Shown: positions 49,001 to 60,195 of the stretch, piece after piece
Numbering within the stretch: the first letter of the stretch is position 1
Layout: each line of letters starts with the position of its first letter
Assembly (NCBI GenBank): GCA_964023205.1
Contig: OZ026835.1
Span: 21,341,817-21,405,816, forward strand
Direction: 5' to 3'
Source: Lutraria lutraria
Lineage: Eukaryota; Mollusca; Bivalvia; Venerida; Mactridae
DNA length: 64,000 bases
The notes under the pieces: model-generated
What the model was told of the DNA's origin: nothing
Database searches by the model: none
The model's input: only the letters and a program-made list of their open reading frames with translations
Position numbers and translations under genes: made by a program

Positions 49001-50370
49001 TTAAGAATAAGTTCTTATTAAATGACCATTAAATGGACTTTGATTGCATGTGGGAAGATTCAACATCCCTAAGACGTTGAGGAAGACCATTCCACCGAAC
49101 AATATTAAAAGCGTATGATTTTCAACCACAGATGGTAAAGAAAATCGTCCTGTGTCAGTAAAACTAAAACTGGTGTGACTAGAATCATTCGAAGGAAGTG
49201 CAGACACTCTGGATCTAATACAACGGTCATGTATATGAGTCTGGGGTAAAAAATGCTCCTTAAGATATTCTGGGTCTGTGTCTGACTTTATCTTAATATG
49301 CACATGACAGAGAGTAATCCGATCCATTCTCTTTGATACAGGTAACCAGTTAAAATACTTAAACTGCTCTTACCCAACATGAGACCTACTGGCCTTATTC
49401 AAAACAAAGCGAACCAATTTATTATGGGTAGTTTGAAGCCAATATTTTTCCAATATTTGGTAAAACTTTGGTACCAAAAAGAACATACATGTACATAGTC
49501 GAAGTGACATTAAACTAATGACATAACCCAAAAGTTTCCTGGTATGAAGTTTCAAAAACTGACTCTTCCTATGCACGTATTTCAAACGGGCATTTGACTT
49601 TGTAACCACTGATCGTGCAATTACATCACATGGAATATTCTGGTTCAAAGGTGCACCAAGATACTTAACTGAACTGGTAGCCTGAATATTTATACCATTA
49701 CAGAAAATATTTAAAGTGATCTGTGACCTTATCTAGGTTTAGACCCGAAGGGAATGGACTCTGTCTTGCCGGATATACTTTTACATGTACCCCACATGTG
49801 ACAGGATGCCATGTTCATCTCTGAGGAGAAAAAAACACACAAATATTTCTTACCGAGTCTGAAGATTTTATGAAGGAGTCCAGGCATCATTGAGGCAGTG
49901 CTCGGGCAAATAAATTGCATAACATTTATTTACAGTCTCAATCGGTCTAAAGTAGACATACATCTGAGAATCGTAAACATAGAAAAAATTAGGTAGACCA
50001 TGATGTCAACAAATCTCCCCAACAGGTTTGGTATACATAATGAAGCATTTGGGGCCTAATACAGAATCCTGTTGCACACTGTACTTCATCAATACCGGCT
50101 CTGTCAACTCTCCATCAATAGTTACTGTCTAGTTACGGCTGCTTAGGTATGACATGACATAATCCAAGCGAGGGGCTTTCCCGTGAAGCCATAGAGGTGT
50201 TCCAAACAGTACCGTCATCTATAGTATCAAATCTGCTGACAGGTCTTGTCCCACAGTTTTGGTGTACTGTCTGAAGTATATCATGCCATACTTTCATAAG
50301 TGTTGTTTCTGTAGAATGGTGTTTCGGTATGCTGATTGGTGTGTGTTTGGTGAAGTTAGTTTTCTTCAAA
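49001..50370 (-). pseudogene. Decayed non-LTR retrotransposon reverse transcriptase
   Basis: Minus-strand fragments follow the order of a LINE reverse transcriptase. They are KHHSTETTLMKVWHDIL (50369-50133), then QDSVLGPKCFIMYTKPVGEI and FYVYDSQMYVYFRP (about 50070-49930), then GKTESIPFGSKPR (49770-49729). After these come NQNIPCDVIARSVVTKSNAR and TTHNKLVRFVLN (49648-49370), and the terminal WNGLPQRLRD block (about 49090). Fragments are separated by frameshifts and in-frame stops. The catalytic YADD motif reads YVYD. It is therefore inactive. The motif set suggests the Jockey/CR1/L2 group, but the clade is not resolved. Confidence 0.75.
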
Positions 50371-50429
50371 CGACATTCAAGGTTGAATCAACAACTTTTT
50401 CAAGAAAGTTCGATATCAACGACAGGTTG

Positions 50430-52980
50430 GAGATAGCACAGCACTGTTTACAGAAAATATATCTTTGTTTTATTGCTATTATTTCGGTTTTAAAAAAATG
50501 TGAAAAAAAAACAGTTTTTGTGATATGTTAAATCAGTTGAATTAAAGTGGTCACGATCATTGAAAAGCTATGTCTTTCTGTATAGTCATGATAACGACAC
50601 GCTCGGAGAATAGGGGGTATGAATTCGCGAAAGCAGGATGGTTGCAGGTACTCTCCATCCGTAAGTCGGAAGTGAAACAGCTTAGAGTACAGACGAATTC
50701 TTAGCACTAAGGCGTTCGTTTGCAGAATGGAGCTGTGATCAGCACAAAGAAATAGGGATTCTAGCTAACGAGACAAAACTATTGTTGTTTGGGTCGTTTA
50801 AAATGCATTTGTGAACTTTGGAATAAAGTATAAAGAATAAAGAATAAGATAGAGAGCGAGATGCTGCTTTGTTGCTCTTGCGGATATTTGATTGATTTGA
50901 AGGCATCTATATCTATTCACAATCAATTCACAAATAAGTCAACGGATTCGTTTTACCAGTACCAGTAGTTTTCTACCGTATTCATTGTTAGTAGGTAGAT
51001 AATTATAAAAGTGTTGTATATATTCGCTTGGTTTCTTATGTCTTAACTTTTGCTATCCACTATTCGAGGTCCAGATAATCGTGTATGGCATTCTGCGAGC
51101 TATAGATAAGGGGTGTATATATGTAATTGACCAGTTTGTATATAAACCTTGCGCATATCTGTGTATGTATGTGATTATAAAATCATTGTAGGGCAAGCTA
51201 ACTCTTGAGGAAAATAAGTGTCTATCTTTTATACACATCCCGTGTCTTATTGTATATAATGTCTTTAAACGATGAACTTACTATAACATTATGTTGCAAA
51301 CTAAATAAACAAATACTATTGTCACATTGTATCATCCATATAACCAGCCCAGTTTCTCTACAAGCAATGTAATGGATTATTATCCCTACAGCTAATTATC
51401 GTATGAATACATGTGATAATAATATTTGGTTTTAGCGATATTCCAGGCAGCTTTGACGTCATTGAAAGCAACAGATAATTGCTTTGCTCTGGGACGCAAA
51501 CGGCCTATTTTACGACTTAATATTGTTGCCAGACAAAATGTGTGACACGTGTTTCGTCTTTGTATCCATACAGCATACTTGATTAGAGCACTTGATCACC
51601 TACGACAGACTGTGTGTAATGTTCTTCTTCTTCCATTTATGTACATGGCTCACTATGGTGCATTGTCGTACGTGGTGACATAATGTTGTTGACATTTAAA
51701 ATAAATTAAAATAAACAATAACAAAAAAGAAAAAGAATAAAGTTTATTAATTGTCTACTGATTTAAAATCATCTTAGATTTTAGATTATAACAAATTGAT
51801 TTTCATTCGAAAAATATCAGAGTCAGATCTAGCGGATAAGTACAACAAAAGTAAAGATTTAGTCATCAAAGTGTATAAAGCTTTATCTGACAAGAAACGT
51901 ACTACTTAAATTTCAAAAACGTGTAATACCACATTTTTTTCATGCCGTATAGTGTTTTCTCAAAACAAACGTAATTGTTACTAGTTATCAGGATAAAGCG
52001 TTCCCTTACAGTTTATTCCACTACCAAGCAGTGTCTGCTAAATTCAAACATGACCCGCTCGCTTTCACAAAAAATATAAACAACAACGTATTTTAGTTTG
52101 AAAAAAAGAGGAAAAATTGAAAATGTTTTGTTTATTGATTTTTATTACTAGTGTCCAAATTATCCCCTTTTCATTTCTATGAATAGTTGCTTGTTAAAAT
52201 TAACAGATCGCTTCCAATAGTGATTATTCAAATTTAGGTGCTTGTATATGAATCTTATCACACACAAACAATTATTCTGCCAATAACAGGACTGTCAGAT
52301 AAAGCTTAACACACTTATAACTACATTCGGCCCTTTTCGGACTCTTAAACTTCGCTGACGTGAATTTGTAAAAACTCGACTCAGGCAAACGCCTAAACTA
52401 ACAATATTTCAGAAAGATCAAGGTTCTAAATTATGGAACTGATTAAAAACCTTACTATAGATAATATACTAAAAATTTGATATGTTGTAGCCATATAAAA
52501 AGCAAGGAAATAAATGAATTTTCACGAAGTGACTGGTTTTAATTCCAATGCGAACTGTTCTTGTCAATATTGACATACCGATAACAAACAAATATGCACT
52601 ATATAAGAATAATCATGTATTGTACAGTAAATCTATGGTACTGTTCTATGCTAGAATAATGCAGTCCCAAGAAAATTCATGAAGAATAATAACATCTTTG
52701 ATCACAAAAGCATACAAGTTAAACTCTATGACAAGTGAACACGTGTTGTCAATAAATACGGGTATTTTCGATTTTTAGTGAGCTAATATTTCTGCCATAC
52801 ATAATTGTTTCATAAGGAGATACTCACTCTGTATGTTTATTGTAATTATCAAGTAGTCATCTATAATATCCTTTACGTTTATCTCTGGATGACTTCCACT
52901 TAGACATTGTAAAGAAATGTATCGGGTGGGACTTTAAAGTAGTACATAATAAACGAAATCATACATCGTTGTTTGGAATA
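50430..52980. other. Gene-free stretch, nothing recognised
   Basis: About 2.5 kb of AT-rich DNA between the LINE remnant and the 3' end of the insulin-like gene. The frame at 51053-51238 has no family resemblance. Confidence 0.4.
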
Positions 52981-52984
52981 CACT

Positions 52985-52990
52985 TTTATT
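52985..52990 (-). terminator. Polyadenylation signal of the insulin-like gene
   Basis: Canonical AATAAA on the minus strand, 54 bases past the stop codon, the expected place for a short 3' untranslated region. Confidence 0.65.
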
Positions 52991-53043
52991 GTTGATCACT
53001 TATCAACATTCACGCAGTCACATTTCAATTTTCTAGTATGTCT

Positions 53044-53328
53044 TTAATCTAAAATTACAGGGGTTCGAGTGGGCCTGGACCCAACTTTTCGAACCCAGAA
53101 AAACTTATTGTTTCCTCCTTGCTTTCTAAGTAATTTCATCATTTGCGTTCTTCCAAAGGGCTTTCGTAACTTTTTGAGATTTTGTAAGATTTTCATCACG
53201 CTAGGTGGCTCTGGTGTAGTCGTAGTAGTAGTAGTTGTTGTTGTTGGTACCTGCGGCTCTGTTGTTGTTTCTACTTGAGTCTGATGTCTTCTTTCTCCTT
53301 CCATTAACCGAGTAGCATCCTCAGGTGA
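53044..53328 (-). CDS. Insulin-like exon with threonine-rich and basic C-terminal extension
   Basis: Acceptor TTATGTTTTCAG, phase 0. Codes for residues 113-206 and stop TAA. It contains ETTTEPQVP, a run of ten threonines, PEPPS, then a basic segment KILQNLKKLRKPFGR and KLLRKQGG. Threonine/proline runs often carry O-glycans. The basic segments could be convertase sites or bind extracellular matrix, by analogy with IGF E domains. Confidence 0.9.
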   Translation of the reverse strand, partial: SPEDATRLMEGERRHQTQVETTTEPQVPTTTTTTTTTTPEPPSVMKILQNLKKLRKPFGRTQMMKLLRKQGGNNKFFWVRKVGSRPTRTPVILD

Positions 53329-53689
53329 CTGAAAACATAAATTAATGGATTTCTTTCCAATCTAGCGAAGTAATACACAAGTTATACACCGATAAAGAGA
53401 TGTAACTGAATATGCCTCGTTTTATAATCCTTACGTTATAAAGACGTACTGCTTTAAAAGGACTTAGCGGTGGTCTAGTGGTAACGCGCTGGACTACTTA
53501 ACGAAAGGTCGTGTGTTCAAATCTCGGCTTTACCTTTCAAATTTCTCAGGGCCGAGCCAAGTACTCTTTCTAGACAATCACAGGAAATGGGCGAGCTTTA
53601 CACTGGGTACGATAAATAACCAGGAATAACTAATCGAAAAGATTAGTGATGTAAATGCCTTGTTCCCCTGTTCTTTCTTATCTCCCCCC

Positions 53690-53730
<41 letters not shown>

Positions 53731-56555
53731 GCGGCTCTGAAACGGCCACAGCCTTCGTATGGGCGGTTAAACAACAGATAAATACAAAAAACTGTTTTAC
53801 ATCACTGTGATACACATTCAAGAACCACCGTTTTAAGAAACATAATTCGCATTTTTAAGGAAAGGTAAGTCAGCAAGTAAGGTCATAAAGGAGAATAAGT
53901 CAATTACATACCATTGGTGCAGCAGTTGGGTTGGCAACATATGTTCCTGCAGGGACGGCACAGTAACTTTCCATTTGTGCAGGAGAACATGGGTTTTCAC
54001 AGCATTCATTGACAATACCACGTCGTCTACGTACATGTATTTGTGATGGTGAACCTTTCAAATACTGAACAGCATTTCGTTTTTGAATAATTGGTGAGTC
54101 TGAAATAGAAACGTGTTTGGCTGTACACTACATAGCAATTCAAGTACTGTACGTAGGTGACTCTTGCTTTGTCAAACAGCAGGTGTACATGGTTTATGTT
54201 GCTTTTAGGTAAAGTCTATTTTCATCCTGTTATTTTAATCGATCTATCCTATCTATAAACATGTTCCAAAGAGTTCCCGTTGTTTGTGGTGGTTGACCGT
54301 CAAGGTACAAGTAGTACATAAAGGTTACTTTTCTTCTCATCACATGCTGACAAGCGTGAGTCTATTTATTGTCAATATTAGAACAACATAAGTCTAAAAT
54401 CTCAAATTGACTGCAAATTGACCCAACCCACAAATATGGTAATGACAGAACGCTGTAGCATGCGTTGACTGAACTTGATCTGACTGAATTAATTAATTCT
54501 TTTATACCATAGTCATGAACAGAGCTTATTACACTTGTGGCTTTTAGCTTAACTACGAGTACAAAGTTGAAATGGAACTATGTTTGATGTGGACAGGGAT
54601 ACTATTGTTGTCTAGAGTCTCTGGTGTGAATGATTAAACTTGTGTCATTATATTGAAAACTATTATATCAACAATTATGACATTATTTTTAATAGAACAA
54701 ATTTGGTTCAAAATGCACGGGACACGAGTCAATGAATTTTCTTTATTTTAACTACATACTTGCAGTCTGCATTTGATTTTTTTAAAGTATTCATTTTACA
54801 TTGATAATGGAGAAAGACAACTGTCTATAACCATGCTCAATGAATTTGCCCTGAGTTTTATCTACTTCCTTATTAATCAGCACTACCTGTGATTTCAAAG
54901 GGTGAGCATCTTACAGCTGAGAGAGCATTTGAACACACTATCTCTTACATGAGATCCTGTGTTCTACTGCTTCACCATAGTATGATGATTATTAAAACCT
55001 GGTCAGAAATATTACTAATAACTCTGTATTCATGATTGTGACTTTAATAATCCAATATAAGCATAATCTTCATTAATATTAAAACGGTTTACAGGAGCCT
55101 GCGCACTGGTGGACAAAAGAAGATAGGGTTGTCGGATAGTTAAGCTGCACCATATGGCCAGTGAGATGTTTTGTCACGATTGTCATAACCTTTCGCATTT
55201 ACTGAACAATGTCAGTGAAAAAAAGGAACGCGTTTTTGGATCGGTCCTGATGATCCAGCGTGAATGTGATGGCAATGACAAGATGTATTATTGTGCTAGC
55301 AAGACTGTAACATAATTTAGGGGTTTGTGATGACCCCTTGTCGTTTAAGTGAAATATATATTATAGACATTGTACTAAAAATAATAAGTTTTATTGGAAA
55401 ATAAACAGAAAAATACTTTATTAATTCAATTTATTTATCCATTATAGTAATTAATAAAAATCGGCAAACATTCGTCGACAATGTAAGTAAATTTCAGAAT
55501 TGAACCTAAAATTAGCTCAGTACCCCGTGTTTTTATTATTGACATATGTTTAGAAGTTAAACGAAAATAAACATTATTGATATTCGTATTAAAGAGTTAG
55601 ATGCAATCCAGTAGCTCTACATAGCACGAGCTGTTATCCTGTGATCCCTGTTTTTCTGTCCATTTTTTTATTTGTAGCATTTTTTCTATATAAATTGCAA
55701 TTATTTTTTTATTTGTAGCATCTTTTCTATATAAATTGCAATTATAGACAATAATATTATTTCCTTGGATGAAAATCCATTAAAGTCTGTAAAAATAGTT
55801 GTGTTCCTGGCGATATGAATTTCATCATAAAATCAAATGTCAATTCCTAATGTAGCATAATCATAATTAAAAAGTTTTATAAAATAGAAAAACTCATCAG
55901 TATTATACTTGATTACCATTTTGATGTAATTAGTCAATGTGAGAAAAATGCGTAGGAAAACGGTATGTCATTCAATTAATAAATGCTTTGTAATAATTAA
56001 GAACCTTCGGAAACAGATGATGCATTATACATGTAATAATATCAGAAATAATACATTTTAACTTGTTTTAGAAACAAATCAGAGGGTTGGCAATTTACAG
56101 TTTTGTTTTTGTCAGATGTCGATGAATAAGGAAAGCTTCATGTACTGAGAACAAGAGGTGCCACCACAAACAGTTCACAAATCAAGGTTGGTCAAATCAT
56201 ATTCAAAGTATTGCATATTTCAACAGTAGCACACCAAGTGTGATGACACAGTAGGTATGTAGTAATACACCTAGGACACCCGTGCTTATAACAGGCGGTG
56301 AATGAAATGATAATTGTGTTTAAGCCTATTGATGTCGAGGTAATCATGGCTTAAAATAAATGCATATAATATATAAATGTTGAAGGTTAATGTATTCATA
56401 TACTTACGATCATTCGTCCAATAAAATCCTCTCCCAGAACATATAAAATCTAGCAGATCGGCCAGCTTTCTTCCACAGTGGTATTCACGCTGTGATCCCA
56501 TTCCTTTTGACACAAAACTAAATGTGAGCAGAATGATTGCATTTATTAACTTCAT
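53044..56555 (-). CDS. Insulin/IGF-like peptide precursor, three coding exons
   Basis: Joined coding exons in transcript order: 56555-56408, 54099-53912 and 53328-53044, giving 206 aa with GT-AG introns and matching phases. It encodes a secreted hormone precursor expected to act through an insulin-receptor tyrosine kinase. Residues 1-21 are a signal peptide. The B chain (about 22-54) has C27 and C39 separated by 11 residues and an RGFYW motif like the RGFFY of insulin. The C peptide is short, between KR (56-57) and the tetrabasic RRRR (73-76). The A chain starts GIVNECC and has C82-C83-x3-C87-x8-C96, exactly the insulin pattern. A 110-residue extension follows, with ten consecutive threonines (141-150) and a lysine/arginine-rich end. 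There are only six cysteines, so the extra pair typical of molluscan insulin-related peptides is absent. The long extension resembles the E domain of IGF precursors. Which insulin-family branch it belongs to is unresolved. Confidence 0.92.
53329..53911 (-). other. Insulin-like gene, second coding intron
   Basis: 583 bp, phase 0, mostly occupied by a family-A SINE (53464-53793). Confidence 0.85.
53464..53793 (+). mobile_element. tRNA-derived SINE, family A, with internal C and CT tract (copy 2)
   Basis: The head GGTGGTCTAGTGGTAACGCG (A box) and GTGTTCAAATC (B box) form a convincing tRNA-derived promoter. The body is GCCAAGTACTCTTTCTAGAC, then a poly-C plus CT run (about 53685-53727), then the tail GGCGGTTAAACAACAGATAAAT. 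It is antisense to the insulin-like gene, in its intron. The best-preserved of the three copies. Confidence 0.8.
53912..54099 (-). CDS. Insulin-like exon with C peptide and A chain
   Basis: Acceptor TTTCTATTTCAG, donor ATG|GTATGT. Codes for the end of codon 50 to residue 112: dibasic KR, a short linker, the tetrabasic site and the A chain GIVNECCENPCSPAQMESYC. The 67-codon open frame on this strand at 54036-53833 is out of frame with the hormone and is a shadow. Confidence 0.93.
54100..56407 (-). other. Insulin-like gene, first coding intron
   Basis: 2,308 bp, phase 1, AT-rich. It contains a tandem direct repeat of about 48 bp near 55662-55744 (TTTTTTTATTTGTAGCAT, then TTTCTATATAAATTGCAATT, present twice). 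No exon or other element recognised. Confidence 0.75.
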
Positions 56556-56570
56556 ATTACACAAATGGCA
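56408..56570 (-). CDS. Insulin-like exon with signal peptide and B chain
   Basis: The exon starts at 56570 after acceptor TTATTTTCAG, and the ATG is at 56555, so 15 bases of 5' leader lie in this exon and an upstream non-coding exon must exist. It codes for residues 1-49 (MKLINAIILLTFSFVSKG signal, then B chain YHCGRKLADLLDFIC). The donor GATC|GTAAGT leaves phase 1. A TTG upstream in the same frame is not needed as a start. Confidence 0.9.
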
Positions 56571-59500
56571 CTGAAAATAAAGAAAAGAATTATGAATAAC
56601 TTTAAGATTGACTCGGATGTAATAACCACATTTAGTTGGATGACAGTGTTCATTGTATGCATTAAGGAATAGAAATTGTCACTACGTTAATGGATAAATT
56701 ATCAACGACTTCAATTCTCTTCCTTAAAATGAAATAATTTATTCGATATTCTAAGCAAAATAGGATATAACTATATATGGTATGTGATCTTCATGTTAAA
56801 AAAATAATTAAAACCAGAGTGCCAGATGTCGACCTCTCTAAGTCTACAATTTCTGATTTTAATGAACGATACACATCTCCAGAAGAGCACTTATTATTAA
56901 AGGTTATTCTGTCGTTCGTATTGTTAGATAATTATACGAGAAACTACACGTGCTACTTGAAAACAATTATAATGTTCGGGAATCTAAAACTTTGAATAAC
57001 AAAAAGAAACATTCTAAGATCACAACAGTTTATATAATTGTACAAAAAAGAGTATCAAGTTTTTATGAACCTGTTAAAAGCTAAAACCTGTGTGAGTGCT
57101 AGCCTGTTTTAAAGCTTGTTAGTAAAGGTATATCTTACGAGTACGCACATTTCAAAGCGCTAAAATACCTCACGGATGTCTACGTACGTAAAAGATACAC
57201 ACCCTTTATTAGCAGGTGTACATTAAATAACCAATTACATAGGGTGGCTGATTCACGCCATGTATTTCTGCTTTATCGCCACGACAAAGCAGTGAAAATA
57301 TTTTTTCCATTCAATGGGTAACCAGTGCTTTATAAATTTCCTTTTACACATGACTCAACATTAATTGTTCTTATCTAATCATCTTCATTGTGGAATCATC
57401 ACAAAACGACCACATCGATATATTAAAGACAATTTCATTAAAATGACAAGTTTTATTAATTAGCATTAAGATAATCTCATCGTTAGGATCAAACTGTTTG
57501 ACCATACAGTTTACAATATCTATCCAGATTCAAGACATCATGCACATTATCATGTCAAAAATAGTCCCTCTCAATATTCCTCTAAATTCTTCATTGTTTG
57601 AGAAATTTCATTTATTATTTTCAATTCATTGTAATGAAAACCATTGTACATTAAACAACATGAAATCAGCTTTCTCTCCTCGATATCTTATGAATGTAGA
57701 TGATATGAGTGAAAAAATAAAAAGGATTTTGACTTGTCTAGAAAGCATGATATGAGATCACCCCAATCCCGTTGTTTGTTCCGATATGTGTTTTTTTTAT
57801 ATTCTTTTAAAAATCGTATATTATCTACGTTAAGTGCTAATAATACAATAATTACTTACTAATTTTGTATTAGCACTTAATAATACTTAGTAATTTTGTA
57901 TTTCACAATATTTCTGAAATCCACGATAACTATAAAAATTCAAAAGTAGTAAACATAAGAAGTATCAAATAATTTATGGCATCATACATGTCAGTCGTAC
58001 CTGTTTAATAAGCCCACAGTTTTCCAATGTAAAATTCCTGACTTGAAGTAATGTTCCAAACAGATGAATGTATGTGTGGTTAAGTTTCACAATTTAAGGG
58101 CCAACCCGTGATCTGTCCGTCCCTAGAATATTAACATTACGCAGATATTGACCATTCACCAGTCATGCTGTCAGCTCTGTTGTAACAATAACTTGTGCTG
58201 AACTTACATATATACAGACAACGAATCCATTTTTATGGACGTCACCAATCAATATATTTATCATCATATTATAAGTGATACATTTTCTGAAAAATAGTGC
58301 ACTTAGTGGGTCATTATGTGGAACTGTAATTTTCACACAGACGAATTCGTCACATGCATGATAAATTAGTACCAAAATGTCACAAGTAGCGTAGGGCTGG
58401 AGCGAGTATACGAGTACTCAGGTAATCACGAATCAAGTTGAGAATTCGAGTGCAAATATCGTCATTACTGAGATTCGTAGTTTGCGATCTTGTTTGTTTA
58501 TAACAAGCGTATAATTTCTTATTATAAGTTTATTGGTATTATCGGCATATAGTGCCTCTGACCATTTACTATTAAAAATGCATTTTCTATGATTATGTAT
58601 TATATTGTCTCACCCTATTTGCTAAGTCGTAGGTCTAACGGGACTTTTAGAGAAATGGTCAAAGGTTTATTTGTGATTCGATTTGCAGATCATTGGGGTA
58701 GAATTGTGGACAAGCAGGTATTGTGAAATTTTCGAGAATCCATTTTTAACTACCTCAGAATAACAACAGAATTTCTCAGACCGCTTATCGTTCCTTAATT
58801 AGCTACTACGATTTGTTCCACAATAATTAGGCACATGCAGTACAGTGTTCAACATATTAAGACGACGCGTCACGTGCAACTCCCACGTACATACCTCATA
58901 AGATTTGAAGGTAGCAAATTCCTGTATATACAAGTACACACAATCGTGTCAGGACTGTTTTTCTCTCATGCATTAAAGGACCTTGAAATAATTTTGCACA
59001 ATTGTTCAGTACATGAATACTCATGAGTTATCTCCCTTTTTTCCATTTTATAATGATTGGTGTTGTTATGTTGTTGTTTTTTGTTTGTCTATACATATCA
59101 TGTGTATATATCAAATGTAAATACGTAAAAACAGACAAAGGTATAAAAAATAAACTTCAATAAGATATTTGCCCAGTGTCTTACCTTTCATCTAGGTATG
59201 GTATCGCTTTAAAGTCGATGATTGTTCGTTCGTTTTACTAAATAACCTATTACCGAATATGAAAGCGACATGAATTGTAATAAATTATACTGAATGTCTG
59301 TGACAATCTAATAACTGCAGAGTTATGACCCTTGACAAAACATGAGAATTGCTGACACAATTGGGTATGTTAATAGCCATAGCTAAAATGTGGACATGAG
59401 AACGACTTTCTTCACCAAGAAAATAAACACATATCTGGAATTTATATAAGTTGGTGCGAATGGTCTTTTTTATTTTCTATTTGTTTATCGCTGTCCCATA

Positions 59501-59830
59501 ATTATAGACACGGCGAAATAGTGCGATAAGTCATTTATAATCGTATATGAATGACACAGTCACAGACAATGGACGAACAACACAAACACCATATACAGGG
59601 AAAATCAGTTCAAAAGTGCACTTTGACCTTGTCTGTTGAGCAACGACCAAGATCTTTGTGAATATTTTGTCAAGTCATTGTATGACATCATTTTGCACGG
59701 CACATTTATGCTCCTGACAACAACAACATCATCCTTATACTTAAATTTAAAACTAATTACTCAAAATCTTATAATCAAGTACTAGTGACACTTATATTCA
59801 TTAACCCAAAATGCAAACTTTACACTCAGT
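56571..59830. other. Upstream of the insulin-like gene; no exon recognised
   Basis: The first non-coding exon and promoter of the insulin-like gene should lie here or beyond, but no reliable signal identifies them. Short frames (56777-56995, 57498-57755, 58163-58375, 58835-59026) have no family resemblance. Confidence 0.4.
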
Positions 59831-59831
59831 T

Positions 59832-60085
59832 TAGATCATTGGTTTAGTGGTAATGATGGACTTCTAATAAGAAGATCGTAGGTTCGAATCTCAAGTACCG
59901 AGCTAAGTACTGTGTTTAGAATTAAAGTAAAGGAAAGTCGTATATCGGTCCGTTACATCTGACAGAATAAATATTCGAAACAAGGGAAGAGATGTGATTG
60001 CCCTGTTCTCATGTGTCTTCTCTCTCTCTCTCTCTCTCTCCCCCTCTCTCTCTCTCTCTCTCTCTCTACCTCTCTCTCTCTCTCC

Positions 60086-60134
<49 letters not shown>

Positions 60135-60195
60135 GGTGCGGCCATGAAATGACCGGTGCTGAGGATTTGGCCGTTAAACAATATATAAACATTTA
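59832..60195 (+). mobile_element. tRNA-derived SINE, family A, with long CT tract (copy 3)
   Basis: The head ATTGGTTTAGTGGTAATGAT and B box GTAGGTTCGAATC are followed by body GAGCTAAGTACTGTGTTTAG. A composite CT/C tract of about 115 bp follows (60020-60135), then the tail GGCCGTTAAACAATATATAAAC. Open frames over the tract (RERERE or SLSLSL repeats) are shadows. Confidence 0.78.

Noticed and set aside
53833..54036. 67-codon frame on the minus strand
   Set aside because: Out-of-frame shadow of the insulin A-chain exon.
59832..59900. A tRNA gene
   Set aside because: A and B boxes are present, but the sequence continues into the family-A SINE body and the acceptor stem does not close.
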